DNA of 13,502 nucleotides from an uncultured Clostridia bacterium (GCA_934489915.1 CAKSSZ010000024.1:1-13502); one strand, 5' to 3'; shown: positions 1-7,445, counted from the stretch's first letter. Numbers and translations are program-made. The notes: a model not told the origin generated them from the sequence alone.

Positions 1-1
1 G

Positions 2-862
2 GACAACGAAGCGTCTGATATCATCCCCATCCGCAGCACAGTTGACGGTGCATTTATGAGTTATATGACTTCGGTTCCGGATACAGGGTTCTTCATTGAT
101 GAAAACGGTAAGGTAACCAACCGTAGAGAAGAGAATATTGCAGGGAAAAAGGTCATGCAGGAATGGTATCAGAAGGGATTCTTCCCGGCTGACGTTTCTA
201 CCCTGACAGATGAAGCCTCTTTGATTAAGGCAGGAAAAATTTTCAGCCGTTACAGCCGTCAGCTGCCCGGCGTAAGCGGAAAGTTTAAAATTTCTAACGG
301 TTATGATGTTGTAAATGTGGAAACCCGCGAGGGTGTAATCAGCAGAAGCGGCGTACAGTCTACTATGACTGCCGTAAGCGCTACCTCCAAGCATCCGGAA
401 CGCGCGATGAAGCTGTTAGAGCTGATGGAAACAGACAAATACCTGTTTAACCTGATGGCATACGGCATTGAGGGTCAGGATTGGGAAAAGGATCCCTCCG
501 ATGAGGAACGGATTATCAGAGATTCCAGTGCTTACTATGTGCCTGAATACTTAATCGGGAACCAGTTCTTAGCGTATATTCTGCCCAGCTATGAAAATAC
601 CGTTTGGAAAGAAACAGAAGAAAAAAATGCAGAAGCTAAGGTGGACCCGAACAACAGCTTCTCCTTTGACCGTACCCCGGTTGAAACCGAGCTGGTTAAT
701 TTAGCGTCTATCACCAAGGAATATGATTCTCAGCTGTCTTACAGTGATATTCCTGTGGAAGAAACCTTTGCAACCATTGACGAAAAATCGAAGCTGGCAG
801 GTATAGATAAAGTAAAAGAAGAAGTACAGGCTCAGTATGACGCCTGGAAAGCTCAGCAATAG
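2..862 (+). CDS. Sugar ABC transporter solute-binding lipoprotein, C-terminal part (DUF3502-type), 5' truncated by window edge
   Basis: The reading frame is open from base 2, before the first ATG at 56, so the gene enters from outside the window; 286 residues are visible. The sequence resembles the C-terminal half of family-1 extracellular solute-binding proteins that bring carbohydrates to an ABC importer at the outer membrane face. The last ~140 residues, including YYVPEYLIGNQFLAYILPSY and a charged helical tail, look like the DUF3502 domain found at the end of a subset of these lipoproteins. The lipobox and N-lobe lie upstream and cannot be seen. No permease or ATPase gene is visible, so the substrate cannot be assigned; a link to the fucI locus 7 kb away is only a guess. 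The 3' end is repeated in part at 995-1354. Family assignment is from recalled resemblance, not a search. Confidence 0.85.
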   Translation, partial: DNEASDIIPIRSTVDGAFMSYMTSVPDTGFFIDENGKVTNRREENIAGKKVMQEWYQKGFFPADVSTLTDEASLIKAGKIFSRYSRQLPGVSGKFKISNGYDVVNVETREGVISRSGVQSTMTAVSATSKHPERAMKLLELMETDKYLFNLMAYGIEGQDWEKDPSDEERIIRDSSAYYVPEYLIGNQFLAYILPSYENTVWKETEEKNAEAKVDPNNSFSFDRTPVETELVNLASITKEYDSQLSYSDIPVEETFATIDEKSKLAGIDKVKEEVQAQYDAWKAQQ

Positions 863-1354
863 TGAAAAGGAGAGAGTAACACATATCAATTGGGGATGGT
901 TATATAACCTGCGGGGAGCCATCCCCATCACTCGTTTTGAATGGAGTATGGAGTTGGATCATTCATATTTTCTAAATTTTATTTAGACATTCAAGAGGAA
1001 CGGATTATCCGAGATTCCAACGCTTACTATGTGCCTGAATATCTGATTGGGAACCAGTTCTTAGCATACATTCTGCCTAGCTATGAGAATACCGTTTGGA
1101 AGGAAACAGAAGAAAAGAACGCAGAAGCAAAGGTAGATCCCAACAACGGCTTTTGCTTTGACCGTACCCCGGTGGAAAATGAATTGGCGAACTTAAACTC
1201 TATCGGCTCACAATACAGCAATCAGCTGACTTACAGTGATATTCCTTTGGAGGAAACGTATGCACTGATTGATGAAAAAGAGAAGTTAGCGGGCGTGGAT
1301 AAAGTAAAGGAAGAAATTCAGGCTCAATATGACACCTGGGCTGCGAATAACAAA
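503..1354 (+). repeat. Direct repeat of a ~358-bp 3' gene segment (503-859 and 995-1354)
   Basis: Both copies begin at the shared string GAGGAACGGATTATC and continue to the stop codons. The first ~51 codons differ at one residue, while the remaining ~68 differ at about 21, so divergence is uneven along the repeat. The 133 bp between the copies shows no resemblance to the upstream part of the gene. Confidence 0.85.
892..926 (+). terminator. Hairpin after the solute-binding protein gene, possible weak terminator
   Basis: GGGGATGG (892-899) pairs with CCATCCCC (919-926) around a 19-nt loop, 30 bp after the stop codon. The bases that follow (ATCACTCGTTTTGA) hold only a short T run, so this may be a leaky terminator or an mRNA-stabilising hairpin rather than a strong stop. 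Confidence 0.4.
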
Positions 1355-1357
1355 TAA
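941..1357 (+). pseudogene. Truncated tandem copy of the DUF3502 lipoprotein C-terminus
   Basis: An open frame of 138 codons whose residues from base 995 onward match the C-terminus of the upstream lipoprotein. By hand alignment about 97 of 119 positions are identical, and both stops fall at nearly the same place. The first 18 codons (MEYGVGSFIFSKFYLDIQ) do not match and look like random read-through of junction DNA. The ATG at 941 is preceded by CTCGTTTTGA with no Shine-Dalgarno sequence, and there is no signal peptide, so export or substrate binding is unlikely. I read it as the remnant of a second, paralogous lipoprotein gene whose 5' part was deleted, or of a partial duplication. The frame is intact, so a translated stand-alone domain is not excluded. 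Confidence 0.7.
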
Positions 1358-1372
1358 TTGAATGAGTATGAA

Positions 1373-1404
1373 TTGCCGTCTCGTAATGGAGACGGCAACT
1401 TTTT
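1373..1404 (+). terminator. Rho-independent terminator of the lipoprotein locus
   Basis: TTGCCGTCTC (1373-1382) pairs perfectly with GAGACGGCAA (1389-1398) across a 6-nt loop and is followed by CTTTTT. It sits 15 bp after the stop codon of the truncated copy. Confidence 0.9.
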
Positions 1405-1408
1405 AAGC

Positions 1409-1458
1409 GCAAAAGGAAGAGCAGCAAAACAAGATCGTTTTGCTGCTCTTCCTTTTGC
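1409..1458. terminator. 22-bp perfect-stem hairpin between convergent genes, probable ftsK terminator
   Basis: Arms at 1409-1430 and 1437-1458 are exact reverse complements around the loop AAGATC. The hairpin lies 27 bp beyond the ftsK stop codon on the minus strand and directly behind the + strand terminator. The distal arm ends in a CCTTTTGC-type sequence on either strand, so it could stop RNA polymerase coming from both sides. Confidence 0.75.
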
Positions 1459-1485
1459 ATTCGTTTATTTTTGAAACGGTTCCTT

Positions 1486-3819
1486 TTAAAAGAATTCCTC
1501 ATTAGATTCGGCTTGTTCGTTCTGATCGCCCCGTGCCATCATTTCTAAATATTGCTGGCGATTCATTAAAACTGCACGTGGCTTGCTGCCTTCAAACGGA
1601 CCTACCACGCCTTGTTCTTCCAGCTGATCCACCAGCCGGGCGGCACGGGCGTATCCTACCCGCATTTTACGCTGCAGCATAGAGGTGGACGCCTGTTGAT
1701 TTTCTACTACAATTTCTATCGCCTTAGGCAAAAGCGGATCCCATAATTCTTCTTCCTCTTCGTCGCTGCTTTCTTTTCCCTTAGGATCGGGAGTACGCTT
1801 AATAAATTCCATTGCTTCTTCATTATAATCGGCTTGTCCGGAATTTTCTTTGACAAAGCGTACCACTGATTCCACCTCTTTATCACTGACAAAAGCGCCC
1901 TGAACGCGGATGGGCTTGCTGACGCCAATGGGATAATAGAGCATATCTCCGCGCCCCAGCAACTTTTCCGCCCCGGCAGAATCCAAAATGGTGCGGGAGT
2001 CAATTTGCGAGGAGACAGTAAATGCAATACGGGAGGGGATATTTGCCTTAATAATTCCGGTAATGACGTCTACAGACGGTCTTTGGGTTGCAATCACCAG
2101 ATGCATTCCGGCGGCACGGGCCATTTGTGCCAGACGGCAAATGGCGTCCTCTACTTCATTTGGAGCAACCATCATCAAGTCTGCTAACTCGTCGATAATA
2201 ATAACAATCTGCTCTAAGGGACGGACGGCGTCGTCCTCCTCCGCCATAGCGTTGTAGCCGTTAATATCCCGTACGGCATTATCGGCAAAGAGCTTATACC
2301 GGCGGGTCATTTCACTGACTGCCCAGTTTAATGCATTGGCCGCCTTTTTAGGATCTGTTACAACCGGGGAAACCAGGTGAGGAATGCCGTTATAAACCCC
2401 CAGCTCTACCACCTTCGGGTCAACCATCAGCAGCTTCACCTCGTTAGGGGTTGCCTTATACAGGAGGCTTGTGATAATGGTATTGATACATACGCTTTTC
2501 CCGGAGCCGGTTGCGCCGGCAATCAGCAGATGGGGCATTTTCCCGATATCTGCAATGACGGTTCTGCCGGTAATATCCTTCCCGAGGGCGAAGGCAATTT
2601 TAGATTCGCTGTTGCAAAACTCTGTGCTTTCCACACAGGTGCGCATTGCTACGGCAGCCCGTGTTTTGTTGGGAACCTCAATCCCTACTGCGCTTTTTCC
2701 CGGAACGGGGGCAATTCGGATGCCTGAAACGCCCAGCTGCAAGGCAAGATCGTCTGCCAGGCCGGTAATTTTACTGAGCTTGGTTCCCATCACCGCTTCG
2801 ATTTCATAACGGGTTACACTGGGGCCGGACTGAACATTAATTACTTTTGCGGAAACGCCGAAGCTTTTAAAGGTTTCAATCAATTTACCGGCTGTTTCCT
2901 TCAGCTCCCGTACAAATTTTTCACTTCTATGGTTATCCTCCCCTTCTTTCAGCAAGGTGATGGGAGGGATAATGTAATCAATCGTTTCCTGAGACAGAGT
3001 TACGTCAAAGGAGGAATCTTCTGTTAGCTCCGGCTTTGGTGCTTCTGTTAAAGAAAGCTGCTCCCCTGTTTCCAGATTGCCTTCCTCCGGCAAATGGAAA
3101 ATAGGAATATCCGGATCAAAGGGCGGCTCCTCCAAATCCTCTAAAATAGAAGGAAGCGGCTCCTTTTTTTCTTTTTTCTTTGGTTTTTCCGGCTGCTTTA
3201 CCGGCTCGGCATGACGGCGGGTGATCTCATCGGCAACTCGTTTCCCCAGCGTGAACAGGGACTGTTCTGCAATGACCAAAACAGACGCAATCACCCCGGC
3301 TGCAATCACAATTCCCGTGCCAAAATTACCGATCAAGCTGCTGATGGCAAAATACAAGCTGCCTCCCAGCAGTCCGCCACCTTCCAGATCCATTCCCAGC
3401 CGCCAAAATTCCGCCGGGTCGAATCCCAGCTCCCAGGCGGCATGATCTACCATTTCCAAAAGCAAGCTGCATAAAAGCAAAAGAGTACAGGCGGCAATGT
3501 ATTTAAATGTAACCTGCTTGCTGCGTTCTAAAAATGCCAAAGCGGCCATCCCTGCAAAAAAGAAAGGGAAAAGATAAGCTGCCCTGCCAATCAGTCCGCC
3601 GCAAAGCGCCTGAAACCAATGGCCGACCAATCCGGCGCTGTCTGTATAGACAGACGCAGCCGATAAAATGGCAAGAACCACGCACAGGATGAGCTTTAAT
3701 TCTGCACGGTAAGGGAATTGCCCTTGCTTTGCCAATCCGGTCTCTTTGGAGCGGCCGGTTGTTTTTTTTCTCGTCGGCTTGGCTTTAACTACCTTAGCCT
3801 TCTTTTTTTGTGCTGCCAA
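1486..3819 (-). CDS. ftsK: FtsK/SpoIIIE family DNA translocase
   Basis: Membrane-anchored, ATP-driven motor that moves double-stranded DNA through the closing septum at division or sporulation. From the TTG at 3819 the protein has 777 residues, close to the family's usual ~780. About four membrane segments lie at residues 40-190 and a charged linker (EKPKKKEKKE) at ~205-300. The motor domain has Walker A GATGSGKS (435-442) and Walker B IIIIDE (539-544). A winged-helix gamma domain that would read KOPS/SRS DNA motifs lies at ~695-755. The frame is open up to 3987, but TTG 3819 has a well-placed AGGGGAG seven bases upstream and gives the expected basic N-terminus. The start lies inside the M20 hydrolase gene (26-nt overlap), which suggests translational coupling. 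FtsK versus SpoIIIE cannot be decided from one copy. Confidence 0.96.
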   Translation of the reverse strand: MAAQKKKAKVVKAKPTRKKTTGRSKETGLAKQGQFPYRAELKLILCVVLAILSAASVYTDSAGLVGHWFQALCGGLIGRAAYLFPFFFAGMAALAFLERSKQVTFKYIAACTLLLLCSLLLEMVDHAAWELGFDPAEFWRLGMDLEGGGLLGGSLYFAISSLIGNFGTGIVIAAGVIASVLVIAEQSLFTLGKRVADEITRRHAEPVKQPEKPKKKEKKEPLPSILEDLEEPPFDPDIPIFHLPEEGNLETGEQLSLTEAPKPELTEDSSFDVTLSQETIDYIIPPITLLKEGEDNHRSEKFVRELKETAGKLIETFKSFGVSAKVINVQSGPSVTRYEIEAVMGTKLSKITGLADDLALQLGVSGIRIAPVPGKSAVGIEVPNKTRAAVAMRTCVESTEFCNSESKIAFALGKDITGRTVIADIGKMPHLLIAGATGSGKSVCINTIITSLLYKATPNEVKLLMVDPKVVELGVYNGIPHLVSPVVTDPKKAANALNWAVSEMTRRYKLFADNAVRDINGYNAMAEEDDAVRPLEQIVIIIDELADLMMVAPNEVEDAICRLAQMARAAGMHLVIATQRPSVDVITGIIKANIPSRIAFTVSSQIDSRTILDSAGAEKLLGRGDMLYYPIGVSKPIRVQGAFVSDKEVESVVRFVKENSGQADYNEEAMEFIKRTPDPKGKESSDEEEEELWDPLLPKAIEIVVENQQASTSMLQRKMRVGYARAARLVDQLEEQGVVGPFEGSKPRAVLMNRQQYLEMMARGDQNEQAESNEEFF

Positions 3820-4963
3820 AGGACATCTCCCCTTTCTTAAAATAATTGCGAGCCAGAGCGGCCAACATGCGGCTGCCTGTTTCGATACATGCTTCCTCGG
3901 CGATAAAACGGGCGGAGTGAAGCGGCGCCTCCCCTCCGCTTCCCAAGTGAAATAAAACGCCCGGAACCAAAGAGGAAAAATAAGCAAAATCTTCTCCGCT
4001 CATAAAGGGTTCTGTTTCATGAACGACGGCATCCTTCCCCAGCAGCTCCTCGCCGGTTTGGAATACCAGCGCTGTCATGGCTGCGTCATTGCAGACTGGC
4101 GGGTAAAGCCGTCGGAATTGATAAGTATGTTCCATTTTATGCCGCTGGCAGACTGCTTTTGCAATTCGACCGATTTCATGCTCCATTTTGTCCCGCAGTG
4201 TGGGAGTGAAAGTGCGCACTGTTCCCTTAATAGTTACCTGATCCGGGATTACGTTAAAGGAAGAGCCGCCGTTGACGGCGCAAACGCTCAGCACGCATTT
4301 TTCCCCTGCTGCAGCCATGGACGTACCCGCCCCGGTAAGGGCGCTGATCAGCTCCGCTGCAGCGGGAAGGGGGTTGCATGCCAGGTGAGGATATCCTCCG
4401 TGACCGCCGCGGCCTGTCACGGTGATAAAAAATTCATCCGGCGACGCATAATAAGGACCGCTTTTACACGCAATTTTACCCGGAGCCAGCCCCGGTTTTA
4501 CGTGAAGCGCCGCAGCGGCGGAAATGCCCTTTGCCGCCCCTTCCCGAATCATTGGTTCGGCACCGCCTGCCCCCTCTTCTGCCGGTTGAAAGAGAAAACG
4601 AACCTTTCCCTTTGGCAAAGGGGCTTCCTGCAGCAGCATGATACATCCTAACAAACAAGTCATATGGATATCATGGCCGCAGGCGTGCATGACTCCCGGA
4701 GTTTGCGAAGCAAAGGGCAGGCCGGTTTGTTCTGTGATGGGGAGAGCGTCCATATCGGCACGGAGCAGTAAAACAGGTTCTCCTTCTCCCAGCTCTGCCG
4801 TAATGCCTGTTTTGGCGATGCCGCTTCGGTAAGGAACTCCCAGTTCACGCAGGACAGAGCAAAGAAATTGCGCCGTTTCCGTTTCGCAAAATTCCAGCTC
4901 CGGATGCTGATGCAATTTTCTTCTAATCGGAATTAATTTTCGTAATAATTCTGTTTGTTCCAA
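3794..4963 (-). CDS. M20D-family amidohydrolase/peptidase
   Basis: Predicted cytoplasmic di-metal hydrolase of 389 residues that would cleave an N-acyl amino acid, aminobenzoyl-glutamate, indole-acetyl or similar amide. Family residues are in place: HACGHD gives C95 and H97, PAEE gives E129/E130, then H154 and H349 (PLHS). The lid/dimerisation domain spans ~175-290, with GRGGHGG at 184-190. The start codon is TTG at 4963, with GAGGTG seven bases upstream; no ATG fits. It is the first gene from the promoter at 4987-5015, and its 3' end overlaps the start of ftsK by 26 nt. M20D members act on varied substrates (hippurate, N-acetyl-diaminopimelate, auxin conjugates), and nothing here singles one out. 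Its link to ftsK may be only shared transcription. Confidence 0.9.
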   Translation of the reverse strand: MEQTELLRKLIPIRRKLHQHPELEFCETETAQFLCSVLRELGVPYRSGIAKTGITAELGEGEPVLLLRADMDALPITEQTGLPFASQTPGVMHACGHDIHMTCLLGCIMLLQEAPLPKGKVRFLFQPAEEGAGGAEPMIREGAAKGISAAAALHVKPGLAPGKIACKSGPYYASPDEFFITVTGRGGHGGYPHLACNPLPAAAELISALTGAGTSMAAAGEKCVLSVCAVNGGSSFNVIPDQVTIKGTVRTFTPTLRDKMEHEIGRIAKAVCQRHKMEHTYQFRRLYPPVCNDAAMTALVFQTGEELLGKDAVVHETEPFMSGEDFAYFSSLVPGVLFHLGSGGEAPLHSARFIAEEACIETGSRMLAALARNYFKKGEMSFGSTKKEG

Positions 4964-4967
4964 TCAA

Positions 4968-5010
4968 AAACACCTCTTCACTCTATAGTATATCATAGGA
5001 AGAGGTGTTT
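4968..5010 (-). terminator. 12-bp inverted repeat: bofA-side terminator overlapping promoter and M20 ribosome binding site
   Basis: Arms at 4968-4979 and 4999-5010 are perfect complements (minus strand AAACACCTCTTC ... GAAGAGGTGTTT) around 19 nt, where CTAT/ATAG may extend the stem. On minus-strand RNA arriving from bofA the hairpin is followed by a U-rich stretch, as in an intrinsic terminator. The second arm contains the M20 Shine-Dalgarno, so read-through RNA could mask it. RNA started at the internal promoter has only the second arm. The repeat also brackets the -10 box and could be a protein operator instead. Confidence 0.6.
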
Positions 5011-5015
5011 GTAAA
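4987..5015 (-). promoter_or_regulatory. Sigma-A-type promoter for the M20-ftsK operon
   Basis: On the minus strand TTTACA (5010-5015) is followed after exactly 17 bp by TATACT (4987-4992). Transcription would start near 4980, giving a 5' leader of only ~17 nt that begins just before the Shine-Dalgarno GAGGTG. The promoter sits inside the inverted repeat described in the next entry. Confidence 0.75.
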
Positions 5016-5027
5016 ATGAATTTTTGA

Positions 5028-5282
5028 TTACAAAAATTTGCCCAAAAGGAGCAGCAGCGCTGCTCCCGGCAGCCCCAGCAGGGCGGTGAGTAAAACGCTG
5101 AATAAATTAATTCCGACGGCAACCCCCGTCCAGGCCTCTAAGAAATGAAATGCAAGCAGTACCGCAATTCCCGCAACACTGTTACAGATCAGCCGAAGCA
5201 GCAGCTTTAACGGCTTTAAAAATAAACGGATGGCTGCAGCCAACAGTATGATGCCGATCAATATGGTAATTGGTTCATTCAT
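5028..5282 (-). CDS. bofA: BofA-family inhibitor of pro-sigma-K processing
   Basis: Small, very hydrophobic protein of 84 residues with membrane helices at ~4-22, ~30-49 and ~62-82, plus the family signature around NSVAG (35-39) and GINLFSVLLTALLGLPGAALL. BofA sits in the outer forespore membrane and holds the SpoIVFB protease inactive until a forespore signal arrives, which delays sigma-K activation. An in-frame ATG exists at 5288, but the Shine-Dalgarno run AGGGGGG directly abuts it. The ATG at 5282 has a proper 6-nt gap, so I place the start there. It is the last gene of the foldase-sfsA operon and is followed by the hairpin at 4968-5010. No forespore-type promoter was recognised directly upstream. 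Confidence 0.82.
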   Translation of the reverse strand: MNEPITILIGIILLAAAIRLFLKPLKLLLRLICNSVAGIAVLLAFHFLEAWTGVAVGINLFSVLLTALLGLPGAALLLLLGKFL

Positions 5283-5332
5283 CTCCATCCCCCCTATGCT
5301 TCACTGTATGAAAGAAAGGGACAAAACATGAT

Positions 5333-5500
5333 TTAATTGATCAATTCATATTCAAAATTTTCAAAATGTAATTGGGAACCTAAATCGGTTCCCGGCGGCA
5401 AAAGAGCCAGCGCAATAAATACTTCGCAGCCGTCTGCTTCGTTTTGCAAGGTTGCATATTCCCCTTCAATCCGGATTACGGTATAGTCCATCGGTTCCAT
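5333..5500 (-). CDS. Small DUF3006-like protein, 55 residues
   Basis: A short open frame encoding MEPMDYTVIRIEGEYATLQN and onward to YELIN. The pattern (YTVIRIEGEYATL, an acidic turn, a hydrophobic strand, LLPPGTDLGSQL, a final strand) resembles the all-beta DUF3006 family of small Firmicutes proteins of unknown function. GAGGAGG overlaps the sfsA stop codon and lies 10 nt before the ATG at 5500; the alternative ATG at 5491 is too far from it. Position 15 bp after sfsA and ~50 bp before bofA, same strand, supports a real operon member. It has no membrane segment or signal peptide, so it is probably cytoplasmic. The family match is by eye, and the function is unknown. Confidence 0.72.
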   Translation of the reverse strand: MEPMDYTVIRIEGEYATLQNEADGCEVFIALALLPPGTDLGSQLHFENFEYELIN

Positions 5501-5515
5501 AAAATCAAATCCTCC

Positions 5516-6184
5516 TCAGTGTATGATAGGAATACTGTGCAGCGCTGAAACGGAGCAGGGTGTTACTGAGCAGCAAAGGGCGGTGAGCCATACGCCTGCC
5601 CGGCGCGCCTCCTCCAAAGCGTCCGCAAATTCCGGGTGCATGGCACGGTTTGCCGTAAAGGCAGCGGCTTGTTCCATCTGAATGATAAAAATAACCCAAG
5701 CCTCGTATCCCATTTGCCGGCATCGAATCAGCTCCCGCAGATGCTTGACTCCCCGCTGGGTGGGTGCGTCGGGGAATAAGGTCAGACCGTCTTGCTCTAA
5801 AGTGACTCCTTTTACCTCCGCAAAAATCCGTTTTTCTCCTTTTTCTAAATAAAAGTCAAAACGGGAGGAGAGAAACGGAACCTCCCGCTGCACCCGGGAA
5901 AAGGAAAGAGTGGACAGCCATTCTGCGGCAATTTGATTGGGCGCCTGAGCGTCCATGTTGATGATTTGATTCCCCTTTTTTACGGCGATCAGATCATATT
6001 TGGTTTTTCGGTTCGGCGTTCCGGGAGCGTGCAAAAAAACGGTGGCTCCCGGGAGCAGCAGCTCCCGGCACCGGCCGGTATTTTTTACATGACAAACTTC
6101 CTGCCTGCCCTCTATTTCTACATGAGCAATAAAGCGGTTCGGACGGGACAGAAAGTTTCCTGCGGTGCAGTTGGAATAAGTCAA
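5516..6184 (-). CDS. sfsA: SfsA family DNA-binding/nuclease-fold protein
   Basis: SfsA was named for stimulating sugar fermentation genes in E. coli; its fold combines an OB-like N-terminal part with a PD-(D/E)xK nuclease-like core, and its cellular role remains unclear. The 222 residues show the family blocks: FLSRPNRFIA (11-20), HVKNTGRCRELLLPG (32-46), SRFDF (107-111, D110), AEVKG (122-126, E123 and K125) and PDAPTQRGVKHL (138-149). The D/E-x-K triad is intact. The start is TTG at 6184, with GGAGGGG seven bases upstream. It follows the foldase gene by 23 bp and leads into the DUF3006-like gene, so all are probably on one mRNA. The C-terminus is slightly Cys-rich and does not look disrupted. 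Confidence 0.93.
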   Translation of the reverse strand: MTYSNCTAGNFLSRPNRFIAHVEIEGRQEVCHVKNTGRCRELLLPGATVFLHAPGTPNRKTKYDLIAVKKGNQIINMDAQAPNQIAAEWLSTLSFSRVQREVPFLSSRFDFYLEKGEKRIFAEVKGVTLEQDGLTLFPDAPTQRGVKHLRELIRCRQMGYEAWVIFIIQMEQAAAFTANRAMHPEFADALEEARRAGVWLTALCCSVTPCSVSALHSIPIIH

Positions 6185-6207
6185 TTACAATCCCCTCCCG
6201 TGTCATA

Positions 6208-7359
6208 TCATTGGCTTTTTTTCATCCAGTCTATTTGCTGATCTGCCTCTTCCTTTTGTTGATAAAAATCAGATAAAAAGGAGACGGCGTCAAATTTTTT
6301 AATATTGCTTCGATAGGGTTTGATCGGGTATTTGCTGCGGTAGGAATCAATCCATTCGGAAAATAACTTTTGCCGTGCCAGATACACCATGGCAACCTCC
6401 TGATCAGCAAAATCCTCCTCTCCGTTAATCCGCTGCATCAGATAAAGCGCTTGCTCGGTTTCAATCAATTCACTGATTTCATTTTCCTCCAGAGAAAAGG
6501 CGGCTTCTTCCGCAGTTTTATCCAGTTGCCCCCGGGTGATCAGCTGATCATAGATTTGAAATTGTTCCTCGTTTGCTAATTGTTTTTGCAATGCCGGAAA
6601 GGGTTCCCCCTGCTGCAATTTTTGATAAATTCCATAGCCTTTTGTACGCAATTGTTCCTGCTCTGCCTCCGGAAGCGGGTTCCCGGAGGAATCGGTCAGA
6701 GAGATGCGGATAAAATGCAGTTTTAAGTATGATTTTGCATACAATTGCCGGGCGGTCTGTTCCACATCGGCAGGATCTGCTGTGGAGATAAAATAGGCTT
6801 CCAGCGCTTTTTTATAGCTTTCTGCCAAAATGGTCTGCCTCCAGACGGGCAATGTAATTCCGCGGCTTTTTAATTGAAATTGGAGTAAGGGCGTATCCTG
6901 CCGGTTTTGCAAATCTTCCAGCTGCCGATCCCGTTCCTGCAGCTGCTCTCCGGTTAAAGTCAGAGAAAGGGATTCTGCAATTTTAGGATACATCCGGTCT
7001 GCCTGCAACAAGTCCAACGCTCTTTGTTTTAACTGTTTTTCCCGTTTGGCATCCTCCCAATAGGAGGGATCTTTCCCGGCCTGGCGGGCATTTTCGGCAG
7101 CCAGAGTGAGGTAATATTGAAATTCGTCCAGCTTGATTTCTTCCCCCTTCATAACAGCGGCCGTATCCTCTGAACCAAAAAAGAAAAAGGAGGGGAAAAA
7201 ATGTGCAGCCGTAAAAAAGGAAATGATCAGAATGAGAATAAGGGTCAGCCCGCCTCCCAATACAATCCACAGCGTTTTGTTGGAATCCCGCAATTCGTTC
7301 GGTTCAAAGTTCCGCTTTTTCTTAGGCTCCCAATTACCCAGGGTCTCCTTTTTCTTCAT
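6208..7359 (-). CDS. Membrane-anchored PrsA/SurA-like foldase (parvulin-type, divergent)
   Basis: The 383-residue protein has a basic cytoplasmic tail (MKKKETLGNWEPKKKRNFEP) and one membrane helix at ~29-52. A long helical SurA/PrsA-type chaperone region follows at ~65-195, then a parvulin-like PPIase segment at ~212-310 (LHFIRISL ... ITRGQLDKTAEEAAFSLEENEISELIETEQALYLMQRI). It would help exported proteins fold at the outer face of the membrane. Unlike PrsA it has no lipobox cysteine after the hydrophobic segment, so it is probably an uncleaved signal-anchor protein. The parvulin part is diverged, and catalytic activity is uncertain. The ATG has AAGGTGGG eight bases upstream. It is the first gene from the promoter at 7417-7445, followed by sfsA after 23 bp. 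Confidence 0.75.
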   Translation of the reverse strand: MKKKETLGNWEPKKKRNFEPNELRDSNKTLWIVLGGGLTLILILIISFFTAAHFFPSFFFFGSEDTAAVMKGEEIKLDEFQYYLTLAAENARQAGKDPSYWEDAKREKQLKQRALDLLQADRMYPKIAESLSLTLTGEQLQERDRQLEDLQNRQDTPLLQFQLKSRGITLPVWRQTILAESYKKALEAYFISTADPADVEQTARQLYAKSYLKLHFIRISLTDSSGNPLPEAEQEQLRTKGYGIYQKLQQGEPFPALQKQLANEEQFQIYDQLITRGQLDKTAEEAAFSLEENEISELIETEQALYLMQRINGEEDFADQEVAMVYLARQKLFSEWIDSYRSKYPIKPYRSNIKKFDAVSFLSDFYQQKEEADQQIDWMKKSQ

Positions 7360-7416
7360 GTTGTCAGCCCACCTTTCCTTCTGTCCGTCTTACGCAAAAA
7401 ACGATTTGATAAATTT

Positions 7417-7445
7417 ATTATAGCGCAGTTCGTGGGGATTGTCAA
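7417..7445 (-). promoter_or_regulatory. Perfect consensus sigma-A promoter for the foldase-sfsA-bofA operon
   Basis: On the minus strand TTGACA (7440-7445), a 17-bp spacer and TATAAT (7417-7422) match the housekeeping consensus at all 12 positions. The start site would lie near 7410, leaving a leader of ~50 nt before the ATG at 7359. Confidence 0.9.

Noticed and set aside
1409..1458. 22-bp inverted repeat as insertion-sequence end or CRISPR unit
   Set aside because: Single copy with a 6-nt loop between convergent genes and no transposase nearby; terminator is the simpler reading.
3820..3987. 56-codon N-terminal extension of ftsK to the furthest upstream start
   Set aside because: It lies wholly inside the M20 gene in another frame, has no ribosome binding site, and the TTG at 3819 has a well-placed one and gives a normal-length FtsK.
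4019..4651. 210-codon + strand open frame
   Set aside because: It is antisense to the M20 hydrolase, has no ribosome binding site and no recognisable family; a shadow of GC-biased codons.
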